Assembly (NCBI GenBank): GCA_937934595.1
Contig: CALGZA010000003.1
Location: forward strand, 1 to 54,239
DNA length: 54,239 bases
Origin: an uncultured Verrucomicrobiales bacterium
GTDB taxonomy: Bacteria; Verrucomicrobiota; Verrucomicrobiia; Verrucomicrobiales; Akkermansiaceae
Reading direction: 5' to 3'
Both the position numbers and the translations under genes were made by a program. Positions 8,455 to 17,838 of the stretch are shown here, piece after piece; position 1 is the first letter of the stretch, and each line of letters opens with the position of its first letter. Under the pieces are notes generated by a model. The model did not search any database and was not told the origin of the DNA. It saw only the letters and a program-made list of their open reading frames with translations.

Positions 8455-11172
8455 CTAATTCCTCCACACCAACTTCAACCCATCTAGCCTCACCCTAGCA
8501 GAACGAATCGCACTATCTAAATCAGTAATTTGAGACCTCAACTTCTCAATCTCAACCCCACTAACAGCCGTATTAACCTCTGCCAGATCCTCGAGTCGGC
8601 TCAGCTCCGCTCCCATCTTCTCCTGCATTCTTTCCACTCCATCACCCACTATAGTTAACATCTTAGCCTCAGCTAACTCCTCACACTTCGCCATCATAGC
8701 AGGCATTAACTTAGTCTTAAGCATCTCATTACTTAAAAGCTTCCTCAAATTACCCTCCCGTAACCTAACTTTTCTCAATCCAGCATTCTCACTAGCATCA
8801 GCCAAATTATGATCCACCGCCACCCTAACAGGCTTAGCTGGTAAAAACCGATCAACATTCAAAAACCCAGGAGCAACAACCTCAGCAACATAAAACGCCT
8901 CAAGATAAACACCCTTCTCACCACTAGCCTCCCACACTCCAAAACTAGCATTCCCAGTCTCACCAGCCAGCATCACATCAAGGGCACTCCTAACCAAAGG
9001 ATGATCCATGCTAATAAACCTCACATCCTCTCTGCTCAGCGCATAATCTCTATCAAACGTAACCAGAAGCCCCTCCTCAGGAATATCTCCAGCCAAGTCC
9101 GTCTTCATATGAGTGACAGACAGTAAATAACTGCGCGAGTCCATCTCCTCTATCCCCAAACCCAAATGATCTAACAACCTCAAAACAAACTTCTCAAAAC
9201 CCGGATCATCATCCACCGCTTCAATCCGGTCAATCATCTTCTGTGAATCATCTATTCGATAAGAATTGAGAGCCAGAAGCTTCTCCTGCCCACTCATAAG
9301 CTTCTTCTTCACATCCAGCATCTGCTTCCTTGAAAAAGTAATAAGATCATCCATACCCTCATCGCTATACATCATCTTCAGTAGCTCTAACATCTCACCG
9401 CAAGCACGGTAAACCTCAGTTGCACCATGAACATTATTCTCAAAAGCATTCAAACCCTCATGATACCACCTTGCCAAAACCTCACCATCAGTCCCAGCCT
9501 CATACGGCACATGAATATGAATTGCATCAGTCTGACCTATCCTATCTAAACGCCCTATGCGCTGCTCCAAAAGCTCAGGATCATCCGGTAAATCAAACAT
9601 CACTAAATGATGCGCAAACTGAAAATTACGACCCTCGCTACCTATCTCACTACATAGCAATATCTGTGCACCATCCTCATCCGCAAAATAAGCAGCATTC
9701 CTATCACGCTGAATCAAAGTCAAGTCCTCATGAAAAAGCCCCACCTCCACATTAACCTCCTCTTTTAATGCATGAGCTATACTCTCAGCACGCTTCCGTG
9801 TTTTCGTTATAAGCAGAACCTTCTCTCCATCCTCACCTAACCCTAGCTCCTTGATCAAACCAGCCAGCCACTTCACCTTGCCACCCTCCTCCAGTTTTAC
9901 CAAATGCGCCTTCCTATCAGGAAAACCAGAAAGATAATCCCTCGTATTTCTAAACATCACCCTCCCAGGACCAAACCCATCTAACAAATCTTCAATCAAT
10001 TGATCCCTCGCATCATCATCCCCACCCACATAACTCTCCATCCCACTCTTAACTCGTTGAGAACTCTTACTAAACTTCTTAACCTCTGCAGCACTCGGCA
10101 TATCACCTTTACTCAGTTTAGCTAATAATTTCGCTATAGACTCATACTCCTCACTCTCCTTCAAATAAGACTTCAAATCAGAAAAACGATCACTATCTAA
10201 CAACCTAAGCCTAGCAAAATGCCCCTCAGGACCAAGCTGCTGAGGAGTTGCCGTCAGCAACAAAACAGCCTCAGTCTGCGAAGATATCTTATCCACCAGT
10301 GCATACTCAGCACTCACCTCATCCTCACTCCATTCAAGATGATGAGCTTCATCCACTATCAACATATCCCAACCAGCCTCCAGTGCCTGCCCAGAACGAA
10401 CCTCACTTTGCGTTAGAAAATCAATACTCGCTATCACTAACTGACTATCCAAAAAAGGATTCACCTTATTATGCTCCTCAATAGCTAGGCATCGCTCCTC
10501 ATCAAAAAGACTAAACATCATATTAAACCTTCGCATCAACTCAACAAACCACTGATGAACTAAACTCTCCGGTAAAACAATCAGCACCCTATCCGCACGC
10601 CCAGTCAAATGCAACCGATGCATTATCATACACGCCTCAATAGTTTTCCCTAAACCCACCTCATCCGCTAACAACACCCGCGGACGTACCCGCTTAGACA
10701 CCTCACTAACTATAGACATCTGATGCGGAATCAAATCAGCTCGTGCACCTATAAAACCTCGCAGCACACTGCCCTTAATCTGACTATTCCTATAAAGTGA
10801 CTCCACCCTCAACCTAAAATTCCTATAATCATCCACAGCACCACCTAACAACCTGTCCTGTGGCTTATTAAGTGACATGCTATCACTAAGCTCCCCCTCC
10901 TCCAGCACCCTACTCTCTGTCACATACAGAACCACATCGCCCTTCTGCTGAACCTCCACCACATCTAACTCCTCATCATCATGTGTCAAAACCCTGTCCC
11001 CCTTTCCAAAAATAACACGCCTCAATGGCGCAGAATCAACCGAATATTTCCGCCTCTGCTCAACAGCAGGAAAAAGTATATCTACAACACTATTTTCAAT
11101 ACTAAGCACCATACCCAGTCCCATCTCCGGCTCCGAGTCACTGACCCATCTCTGCCCTGTTGCTATATCCAT
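8455..11172 (-). CDS. rapA: RapA-type SNF2/DEAD-like helicase (RNA polymerase-associated)
   Basis: At 905 residues this is close to the 968 of E. coli RapA, a Swi2/Snf2 ATPase that recycles stalled RNA polymerase. An N-terminal Tudor-like region (residues 1-95, 'GQRWVSDSEPEMGLGMVLSI') resembles the RapA N-terminal domain. Motif I is ADEVGLGKT (169-177), motif II VDEAHHL (273-279), motif III LTATP, and motif VI 'LEQRIGRLDRIGQT'. The C-terminal third fits the RapA C-terminal domain, including 'SYLLSVTHMKTDLAGDIPEEG'. The next gene upstream on the same strand is AsmA-like, 69 bp away. Generic annotation could be 'DEAD/DEAH helicase', but the N- and C-terminal parts favour RapA. Confidence 0.88.
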   Translation of the reverse strand: MDIATGQRWVSDSEPEMGLGMVLSIENSVVDILFPAVEQRRKYSVDSAPLRRVIFGKGDRVLTHDDEELDVVEVQQKGDVVLYVTESRVLEEGELSDSMSLNKPQDRLLGGAVDDYRNFRLRVESLYRNSQIKGSVLRGFIGARADLIPHQMSIVSEVSKRVRPRVLLADEVGLGKTIEACMIMHRLHLTGRADRVLIVLPESLVHQWFVELMRRFNMMFSLFDEERCLAIEEHNKVNPFLDSQLVIASIDFLTQSEVRSGQALEAGWDMLIVDEAHHLEWSEDEVSAEYALVDKISSQTEAVLLLTATPQQLGPEGHFARLRLLDSDRFSDLKSYLKESEEYESIAKLLAKLSKGDMPSAAEVKKFSKSSQRVKSGMESYVGGDDDARDQLIEDLLDGFGPGRVMFRNTRDYLSGFPDRKAHLVKLEEGGKVKWLAGLIKELGLGEDGEKVLLITKTRKRAESIAHALKEEVNVEVGLFHEDLTLIQRDRNAAYFADEDGAQILLCSEIGSEGRNFQFAHHLVMFDLPDDPELLEQRIGRLDRIGQTDAIHIHVPYEAGTDGEVLARWYHEGLNAFENNVHGATEVYRACGEMLELLKMMYSDEGMDDLITFSRKQMLDVKKKLMSGQEKLLALNSYRIDDSQKMIDRIEAVDDDPGFEKFVLRLLDHLGLGIEEMDSRSYLLSVTHMKTDLAGDIPEEGLLVTFDRDYALSREDVRFISMDHPLVRSALDVMLAGETGNASFGVWEASGEKGVYLEAFYVAEVVAPGFLNVDRFLPAKPVRVAVDHNLADASENAGLRKVRLREGNLRKLLSNEMLKTKLMPAMMAKCEELAEAKMLTIVGDGVERMQEKMGAELSRLEDLAEVNTAVSGVEIEKLRSQITDLDSAIRSARVRLDGLKLVWRN

Positions 11173-11240
11173 GTACTCTTGAAATATCTTAAATTTAAAA
11201 TGCTAAAACCCCTAAGAACAACCTCATCAGACCATTCCTT

Positions 11241-12911
11241 CTAAAAAGGCAATATCTTATTTAAATCAGGAATCAAGCCTCCATCTTTCTTTTTACCCTC
11301 ATCTTTCTTTTTACCACCCTCACCATTACCACTTCCTGTCACAGCTTCAAAAACTCCTTCAACTGCTTCTAGCCCATTCTCCATCAAACCATTACCTCCC
11401 TTAGACCCCGCTCCTCCACGCAGAAGATTTAATAGAACCTTAGGATTCATAACCTTATTCTTATCCATCAGCTTCTCAATAATTTCTAAATTCGACCCCT
11501 CAGTATGTAACAACTTCTTTACCATTTTTGGATTCACAACCTGACCAGTCATCTTAAATATGTCTCCGATAGCAGCATCTATAGCAGCATTCACCAACCT
11601 GTCTTTAAGATCCTCAGTTATGTTATCTAACGTCCCTCCTATCTTAACCTTAGCCCACAAAAGACCATCCTTACCGTGCTTAAATACCTTACCCCTTGCT
11701 CCCGGAATTTTACTAATGTAAACCTCAGGAACCCCCACATCTAACAGCCCATTAATACGCTCACCCTCTATCCTAAGATAACCCTCCACTTTCAGCAAAC
11801 CCGGACTATCCAATATAATATCCCTCAAAGTAATCTCATCCCTATACTTCTCAACAACACATTCAAATTTATCAAAACGTAACGTCTTATACTTAGGCTC
11901 AAAAAATTGCTTCGAAATCACATCCAGCAAAGGAAGCGCCATCAACGTCCCATCATTAATCTCTATTTGCCCCACTATCTTAGGCTCACTACCTCCATAT
12001 GGCCGTATCCTAAAACTCCCCTCCACATCACCCCTCAGATGCCGATGCCAATTATCAGGAAACACATCCTGACACTTCAACCCCGTCAATACCCCCTTCA
12101 TATCATAAAGCTGTCTCGCTCCCTCTGCTAAATCAACAACCCCATTCAGCTGAACCTCACCACTCTTAAATATCCTCATCGAAAGATCTTTCACATAGAT
12201 CTCCTCATCAACAGAACTTATCTCCCCCTTCTCAATAGTAGCCAATGTCAAAAAAGAAAACGGCAACTTAACAGTCCCACCATTAATGACCCCTCTATAA
12301 GTACCTTGGTCATTCGCAGCCTCAAGCCGCACCCCCCTCACTAAAAAATCTCCAGAATGACTCTTCACCACTGCATCCAAATCATATATCTCAGCATTTT
12401 CAAACTCCACCTCCTCAGGTAGGAGACTCGCCAAAAAACCTTTCTCCTTTTCTACCCGCTCAAATCTCAAAAAATCCTTCCTAAGATCCAAAACCGCACT
12501 CACACTATCAAGCTCAATATTTCTTATCGTGAACTTATCCCGTTTAATGAAATCCATCTCCACATCTAATGAGAGATTCTCAACCTCAGCAGACTCTATC
12601 GCACCCTCACCACTTACACTCACCTTATCATTTTTCGCACTCAGACCACTCCACTTAAAATCTCCAAACTCAACCTTACACCCCACTTCTGCTCCCACCT
12701 GCTTAGCTAAATCATCCCTAAAATCATCACTATGCAAAAAAGTAATCACCTTATTGTAAGCAATAACCCCGCCCACCAACATCACAACTAAAACCACCAA
12801 AAGCAACTTCCACCACAACCCACCATACCTTTTGCTTGGCTTCTTGCCTGACTCCACACTCACACTTTTTTTCACACTCGATTTCTTTCGTTGCCTACGG
12901 GACATGCCCAC
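11241..12911 (-). CDS. AsmA-like inner-membrane-anchored protein
   Basis: The 556-residue protein starts with a very basic segment, then one membrane helix (about residues 32-52, 'WWKLLLVVLVVMLVGGVIAY'), then a long beta-rich periplasmic part with repeated 'V.G.L.I......LLDV' strands typical of AsmA/TamB-like lipid-transfer proteins. 'GQIEINDGTLMALPLLDVIS' and 'LDSPGLLKVEGYLRIEGERI' fit an AsmA C-terminal region. The tail is Gly/Lys-rich (GNGEGGKKKDEGKKKDGG). AsmA-like proteins are implicated in phospholipid traffic to the outer membrane; the precise role here is unknown. Helicase and AsmA-like genes may form one transcript. Confidence 0.65.
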   Translation of the reverse strand: MGMSRRQRKKSSVKKSVSVESGKKPSKRYGGLWWKLLLVVLVVMLVGGVIAYNKVITFLHSDDFRDDLAKQVGAEVGCKVEFGDFKWSGLSAKNDKVSVSGEGAIESAEVENLSLDVEMDFIKRDKFTIRNIELDSVSAVLDLRKDFLRFERVEKEKGFLASLLPEEVEFENAEIYDLDAVVKSHSGDFLVRGVRLEAANDQGTYRGVINGGTVKLPFSFLTLATIEKGEISSVDEEIYVKDLSMRIFKSGEVQLNGVVDLAEGARQLYDMKGVLTGLKCQDVFPDNWHRHLRGDVEGSFRIRPYGGSEPKIVGQIEINDGTLMALPLLDVISKQFFEPKYKTLRFDKFECVVEKYRDEITLRDIILDSPGLLKVEGYLRIEGERINGLLDVGVPEVYISKIPGARGKVFKHGKDGLLWAKVKIGGTLDNITEDLKDRLVNAAIDAAIGDIFKMTGQVVNPKMVKKLLHTEGSNLEIIEKLMDKNKVMNPKVLLNLLRGGAGSKGGNGLMENGLEAVEGVFEAVTGSGNGEGGKKKDEGKKKDGGLIPDLNKILPF

Positions 12912-12973
12912 AAAATAACCATTATTAAAAATCTCTCAAGGTTTCTTCTCGCCAAAATAAAAAAATTACGTTT

Positions 12974-13004
12974 TTGTAACCATGTTAAATAAACCACTTA
13001 TACT
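12974..13004 (+). promoter_or_regulatory. Putative sigma-70 promoter for the ABC transporter gene
   Basis: A TATACT -10 box at 12999-13004 is preceded by TTGTAA at 12974-12979 with a long 19-bp spacer. The first usable start codon (GTG, 13013) lies only 8 nt after the -10 box, so the transcript would begin at or next to the start codon and be essentially leaderless. The same TATACT hexamer precedes the genes at 15672 and 52433. Confidence 0.45.
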
Positions 13005-13012
13005 GTAATATC

Positions 13013-15052
13013 GTGCTAGAATTAAAAGACTTCTGTTTCACCATAGACAAAGACGGCGAACCACTCAACCTGATCGACCGTGTAAATCTCAAAATTCCAA
13101 CAGGCCACTTCATGGCAATAGTAGGACCCTCAGGCTGTGGTAAAACCACCCTCCTTAACACCATTGCCGGACTCAACCAAATGTCCGAAGGCTCCATATT
13201 CTGGAAAGGCCGTGACCTAGAAGAAGATGGGGACCTCGAGCCAGCAGAACTCGGATACGTCCCACAGTTCTCCATCGCATATGATGAGCTAACCGTCGAT
13301 GAATCAATCGAAGCCGTCACAAAATTACGCGTCAAAACCAGTAACCTAGATGAACTAGACCTACGCATAGACAGAGTACTCGAAGAAACCGGGCTCGCCT
13401 CCATCGCGGACAGATATGTCAAAGTCCTATCAGGCGGACAAAAACGCCGCCTCGGACTCGCCATGGAACTCGTCACAGACCCCACTCTTCTCCTCTGTGA
13501 CGAAGTTACCTCAGGCCTCGACCCACGCTCAGAAAGAGACATCGTACGCAGACTCCACGCCCTCTCACGTAGAGACGGCCGCGTTGTCATCTCCGTCACT
13601 CACTCACTAGCCCACCTAGAATTGTATGACTCCATTCTAGTACTGCACGAAGGTAAAGTCGCCTACCATGGTCCACCATCAGGACTCACCCACTACTTCT
13701 CCGTAGAAGATACAGAAGAAATATACCCCCGCCTCGCTAAGCAAGCATCATCAAAATGGAGAGCATCGTGGAACAAACACGCAGAAACATACTACGACAA
13801 AATAAATAGAAACCGAACCAAACTCATCCTAGATGGAAAGCTAGACGCACCACTCATAAAACCTACAGAAATAGCCAGCCAGCCAAACACAGCCACAGCA
13901 CCCCTAGACATCGAAGACGAAGACCTCGAACTCGACAATAACGGCGAAGTCACAAGCAAGCTATCCAAACGCCGGAGCCGCAGCAAAAAGAAAGCCCAGT
14001 CTCAACACACTTCGAGCCAAATAATAAAGAATAAAGAAGATAGCACAGATCTAACTTCACAGAAAGAAGCTCACGAGGAAAACACCAATAAAACTCCGCC
14101 ATCAGAACCAGAACCAAATAACAAGAACCCTGAAGAAATAATCACAGAAGAAGAGCTAGACCACAATCCTAACCCCGTCAAAACCCCCGCTGCACTAAGC
14201 CAATTCTGTACACTCCTAGCGCGCCGTTGGAAAATATTCTTTCGCGACCGCGGTCAAGTCCTACTGCAGCTCGCCATCATGATCTGCTTCCCACTCATAG
14301 TCATCCTATTCGCTGACCAAGGAAACGAGAGCCTACTCAGCTACGCTGACTCAGGCACCGACTACTCACAAGCTGGGCTAGAAGCCAGTAAAGATATAGG
14401 CATAAACCGCGCCAAAGTCGGCGGAGCCGTATCTGGCATCATCATGTTCCAAATGGTACTCCTCGCTCTCATGGGCTCTAACAATGCCGCACGAGAAATC
14501 GCAGGTGAACGTAAAATCATGGAAAAAGAAAAGTTTGGCGGCGTCAGCCCACTAGCTTACCTCCTCAGCAAGATCACCTTCCTCTCCGCCATCATACTCA
14601 TTCAGTCACTAATTATGGGAATCGCAGTAGAAGCAGCATGGAGCTTTAAAGGAGAATCCTCATCAAGCTACCTAGACCACTTCATCTTCCTCGTCATGAT
14701 CAATGCAGCCATGACATTCATATGCTTAGGCATCTCATCACTAATGAATACCGCAGAAAAAGCATCACTCCTATCCATCTACCTAGTCGGCTTCCAGCTA
14801 CCTCTGTCAGGCGCAGTCCTCGCACTGCCAGACACAGTCGGCCTAATTACCAGACCATTTATCTCTGCATACTGGGCCTGGTCAGGAAGCTTAAGCCACC
14901 TAAGAACAGACTACTACGACGCAGTGAAAGATGTCACCCAGACTCCCATAGACAATGGATCAAACCTCAGCCTATTCATCCTCTCAGCACAGATCATCAT
15001 TGGCCTCGTTTTCACCTACATCGGCATCAAACGCCATCAGTGGGAACACTAA
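13013..15052 (+). CDS. ABC transporter, fused ATPase and ABC-2 permease (ABCG-like half-transporter)
   Basis: The 679-residue protein joins an N-terminal ATPase to a C-terminal permease. The ATPase shows Walker A GPSGCGKT (38-45), signature LSGGQ (139-143), Walker B LLLCDEVTSGLD (159-170) and the switch His in SVTHS. A long charged linker (about 255-395, rich in Lys, Glu, Asn and Ser) follows, then six predicted helices of ABC-2 type, including 'LARRWKIFFRDRGQVLLQLA' and 'GERKIMEKEKFGGVSPLAYL'. This is the ABCG half-transporter order; homodimers export lipophilic compounds, but no substrate can be read here. Translation begins at GTG; no ATG is better placed. A terminator follows at 15083. 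Confidence 0.88.
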   Translation: MLELKDFCFTIDKDGEPLNLIDRVNLKIPTGHFMAIVGPSGCGKTTLLNTIAGLNQMSEGSIFWKGRDLEEDGDLEPAELGYVPQFSIAYDELTVDESIEAVTKLRVKTSNLDELDLRIDRVLEETGLASIADRYVKVLSGGQKRRLGLAMELVTDPTLLLCDEVTSGLDPRSERDIVRRLHALSRRDGRVVISVTHSLAHLELYDSILVLHEGKVAYHGPPSGLTHYFSVEDTEEIYPRLAKQASSKWRASWNKHAETYYDKINRNRTKLILDGKLDAPLIKPTEIASQPNTATAPLDIEDEDLELDNNGEVTSKLSKRRSRSKKKAQSQHTSSQIIKNKEDSTDLTSQKEAHEENTNKTPPSEPEPNNKNPEEIITEEELDHNPNPVKTPAALSQFCTLLARRWKIFFRDRGQVLLQLAIMICFPLIVILFADQGNESLLSYADSGTDYSQAGLEASKDIGINRAKVGGAVSGIIMFQMVLLALMGSNNAAREIAGERKIMEKEKFGGVSPLAYLLSKITFLSAIILIQSLIMGIAVEAAWSFKGESSSSYLDHFIFLVMINAAMTFICLGISSLMNTAEKASLLSIYLVGFQLPLSGAVLALPDTVGLITRPFISAYWAWSGSLSHLRTDYYDAVKDVTQTPIDNGSNLSLFILSAQIIIGLVFTYIGIKRHQWEH

Positions 15053-15082
15053 TTTTAATAAATTGACTCACAATATGAATTT

Positions 15083-15117
15083 ATGCCTTGCTGAAGCTCC
15101 TTCAGCAAGGCATTTTA
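15083..15117 (+). terminator. Rho-independent terminator after the ABC transporter gene
   Basis: Positions 15083-15095 (ATGCCTTGCTGAA) pair perfectly with 15101-15113 around the loop GCTCC, followed by a short T run (TTTT at 15113-15116). It lies 30 bp after the stop codon at 15052. Confidence 0.85.
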
Positions 15118-15202
15118 ATAACTATAAAAATTACTTTCTCCGTGTAACCTCAGAGAAAAAAATCCTTATATAGAATCAACTAATAAAAATAAAAAAAATC
15201 AA

Positions 15203-15601
15203 ATGGCTCGCAGAAAACGTAAAAAACAATCATCTTCTTCTAACCCTATCCCTATCATCATCGGTGTAGTATGCGCCATCCTCCTACTCGGCGCTGGATT
15301 CTTCTACGTTACCAGGAGTAAACCAACTAACGCAAACCCACTCAATGCTGAAACCTACACCAAAAACCCGTCCGCATTAACCGGGTCAACATTCACCGTA
15401 AAAGGAGAAGTCGTAAAAAAATTACATTATGAAGAAGGCGTCACCCAGGTCATCCACGTATCATACCAAAACGAAGAAATCTCCATCATCATCCCTGATA
15501 AAGTAAAAGGCCCTAACATCAATACAAAACAAGAATACACCTTCACTGTCACTGCAAAAAATGATGACTGGCTTGTAGCCAAAGCATACACAGATAAGTA
15601 A
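15203..15601 (+). CDS. Small membrane-anchored protein with possible OB-fold domain
   Basis: A 132-residue protein with a Lys/Arg-rich start (MARRKRKKQSS), one membrane helix (about residues 15-36) and a periplasmic beta domain: 'NPSALTGSTFTVKGEVVKKL', 'VIHVSYQNEEISIIIPD', 'KQEYTFTVTAKNDDWLVAKA'. The pattern 'G..F.V.GEV' with alternating strands suggests a small OB-fold such as the tRNA_anti-like group, but this is only a structural guess. The positive-inside rule puts the domain outside the cytoplasm. It stands between two terminator/promoter signals and is probably monocistronic. Confidence 0.65.
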   Translation: MARRKRKKQSSSSNPIPIIIGVVCAILLLGAGFFYVTRSKPTNANPLNAETYTKNPSALTGSTFTVKGEVVKKLHYEEGVTQVIHVSYQNEEISIIIPDKVKGPNINTKQEYTFTVTAKNDDWLVAKAYTDK

Positions 15602-15616
15602 TTTCCATTTGTTTAG

Positions 15617-15645
15617 TTGCCACTTCTAAAAAGAGAAAGTATACT
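15617..15645 (+). promoter_or_regulatory. Sigma-70-type promoter for the 15672 gene
   Basis: TTGCCA (15617-15622) and TATACT (15640-15645) are separated by exactly 17 bp, close to the sigma-70 consensus. The start codon at 15672 would leave a leader of about 20 nt. This is the clearest promoter in the window. Confidence 0.7.
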
Positions 15646-15671
15646 AAACTACTAAATCTTAACGTTCAACC

Positions 15672-17651
15672 ATGAAAAAAACACTCATAGCAGCACTTAT
15701 AGCATCAGGTTCCATAACACCCTTATTCGCTCAAAAACCACCTCAACTACCCAGTGGTGGCGCAAAAAATACAGGTGGTGGAGGGAACGATACCATTCAG
15801 AGACACGACACGGGCGGTGGCCCATCTGCTCACGGTCAAGAAATCCCCATGATTGACCCCACCAACAAAACAATTGATTTCCAAGGCAAAAAATACAGCC
15901 TCATGGACAACAATCTAGGCGGCCAATTCGAAGCCTACCTCGCTACAGACACCCTTTCAGCTGTATCTGCTATAGAATACCGTAAGACACTTCGCCTCAT
16001 CCTAGACTACCTTGCTCCAAACAAAACAAAAGGGGCCAGAATCAAACCAGCATACAACCTCTTATCTAAAGCATCTCAATATCCAGGCGACGGTAACCTA
16101 TGCGAATCACTTGCCAACGCCATATACGCAGCAAAGCTTACTCAAAACAAAGGCGGAAATAATAAAGAATACATCACCAAACTTCGTAATGAAGAAAAAA
16201 AGCTCGTTAACAATATGGGAGTTCTTGAGAACAAACTCGAAATAAATCCCAAAAATAAAGGCGGTGGAAAAAGAGGCGGCAGAAAAGGCGGAGGTATTCA
16301 AGGCGGAACATCCGGAGTAGACTCCATAGAATACAAAATGATGCAAAAAAGAATCCTCGAAATTGCCGCCATCATCAAGAAAACAGAAATAGAAGGCACC
16401 ATAGACATCGCCCAGTCTAAAATTCAATACCAATCCATGATGGTACAGCTATTCATGCAACGCAGATTCGACCACGTCGTCATGGCAGCTAGATTCTATA
16501 ACCTACTCTATAAAGACGGCGATAACAAGATGAGACTCAAAAGAGGATCAGACACTGAAAAATTCTTCTCAGAAGGTATCGGCGTAAACCCAACCGTCGC
16601 AGGCCTCGATGCAGCTGCTAACGAAGCCATCAGAAAAGTAAAAACACTCATCAGCGCATTCGAAAACAACATAAAATCTAACCGTATACACGCCGCATCT
16701 GAAAGACTAGTAGAAGCATTCGCTATAGGAGAATTCACCACAGCCGTGCAAGTTGTCCCATACAAAAACAAAAACAAAATACAACAATACGTCCAAGACG
16801 CTAATGATCTAATCAAAACCCTAGAAGCCAAAGACCTCGAAAGAGGAGAAGAACTCAACAAGAGTCTTAAAAAACAAGCATCGGACTACAACGCTTCAGA
16901 AGCCACCTCATACATAGCCGGCAAAAAAACTGAATCCATAAGCTATGCAAGAGACGCTAAAATGGCCCTCTACCAAATGAAAAAAGCCACTGAATCTCAA
17001 GAGCGTAATAACCAAGACAATAGGTTTAAAAGCTCTATGTTCAGAGCCACTTCTGCATGGCCCTCTAATCCAGACCTCAAAGAAATTAACGACCTATTAG
17101 ACAGAGTTATTAAAGGAGCAGAAGAAGGTGAAGACCTACTCCTATCAGCACGTAAAGATTTCGACCACTACATCGAAACCAAATCTTGGAACGCTATACT
17201 CAACGATGATAACCTTCCACGTTTCACAGCCGCCTTCGGAATGTCTAAAGAAGCACAAGACTTCACGAGAAGAAAAAAACTGAAAGAAATCATTAAAGAA
17301 AAAACGTCAGTCATAGCCGCAATCAGAAAAGCCCAAGCTCTCGATGATGGTGGCTCCCCTGAAGCCGCATGGGAAGCCATACACATCGAATTCCAAAAAC
17401 ACCCAGATGATATAGAACTATCCAGAGCACTCGCATCATACAGTGGCAAGGCAGCTAAATTCTCTAACTTGATCGCTCAAGCAAAAGGATTCGAAAAAGA
17501 CTCCCCAACTTCGGCAAGAGCTCTAACGTATTACCTAAAAGCAGAAAAAATTAACCCCAGAAGCCAATACGCTTCAGACGGTATACAGCGAATCATTGAA
17601 GCAAAATTCGATAAAGCTGAACAAATCGTCCAAAGCATCAACGAAGAATAA
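15672..17651 (+). CDS. Exported helical repeat protein of unknown function
   Basis: A 659-residue protein with a good signal peptide (MKKTLIAALIASGSITPLFA, cleavage near residue 20). A Gly-rich segment follows (about 27-60), and a second Gly/Lys/Arg patch (about 193-214, GGGKRGGRKGGG) interrupts a mostly alpha-helical body. The C-terminal region (about 555-650: 'AQALDDGGSPEAAWEAIHIE', 'TSARALTYYLKAEKINPRSQ') looks like tetratricopeptide-type helix pairs. No catalytic motif is visible. It has its own promoter and ends before a shared terminator, so it is probably a single-gene unit. Confidence 0.7.
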   Translation: MKKTLIAALIASGSITPLFAQKPPQLPSGGAKNTGGGGNDTIQRHDTGGGPSAHGQEIPMIDPTNKTIDFQGKKYSLMDNNLGGQFEAYLATDTLSAVSAIEYRKTLRLILDYLAPNKTKGARIKPAYNLLSKASQYPGDGNLCESLANAIYAAKLTQNKGGNNKEYITKLRNEEKKLVNNMGVLENKLEINPKNKGGGKRGGRKGGGIQGGTSGVDSIEYKMMQKRILEIAAIIKKTEIEGTIDIAQSKIQYQSMMVQLFMQRRFDHVVMAARFYNLLYKDGDNKMRLKRGSDTEKFFSEGIGVNPTVAGLDAAANEAIRKVKTLISAFENNIKSNRIHAASERLVEAFAIGEFTTAVQVVPYKNKNKIQQYVQDANDLIKTLEAKDLERGEELNKSLKKQASDYNASEATSYIAGKKTESISYARDAKMALYQMKKATESQERNNQDNRFKSSMFRATSAWPSNPDLKEINDLLDRVIKGAEEGEDLLLSARKDFDHYIETKSWNAILNDDNLPRFTAAFGMSKEAQDFTRRKKLKEIIKEKTSVIAAIRKAQALDDGGSPEAAWEAIHIEFQKHPDDIELSRALASYSGKAAKFSNLIAQAKGFEKDSPTSARALTYYLKAEKINPRSQYASDGIQRIIEAKFDKAEQIVQSINEE

Positions 17652-17676
17652 GAAAACCTCCTCTCCCACGTATTAT

Positions 17677-17698
17677 ACCATTAGAACTGTTAGAATGG
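17677..17698. repeat. 22-bp interspersed palindrome, copy 2
   Basis: The sequence is ACCATT-AG-AAC-T-GTT-AG-AATGG and matches 8059-8080 at 21 of 22 positions. It lies 25 bp after the stop of the exported helical protein and 44 bp before the shared terminator. The change relative to copy 1 makes the two inner dinucleotides identical (AG/AG). Confidence 0.6.
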
Positions 17699-17741
17699 TA
17701 TTAAATCATTGAGGCTCTTATCGCCCAACAATTAAACAAAT

Positions 17742-17774
17742 AAAAAAGCCTGCTGAATTCAGCAGGCTTTTTTT
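17742..17774. terminator. Bidirectional terminator between convergent genes
   Basis: A perfect palindrome, AAAAAAGCCTGCTGAA joined to TTCAGCAGGCTTTTTT, has an A run on the left and a T run (17768-17774) on the right. It can therefore end transcription of the exported protein gene (stop 17651, plus strand) and of infC (stop 17839, minus strand). Its position shows that infC is the last gene of its operon. Confidence 0.9.
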
Positions 17775-17838
17775 GTATATTGAATAATGAATATCTGCCA
17801 CCCAGGATCTTATAGCCAGACAACAGATAATAAAAATA

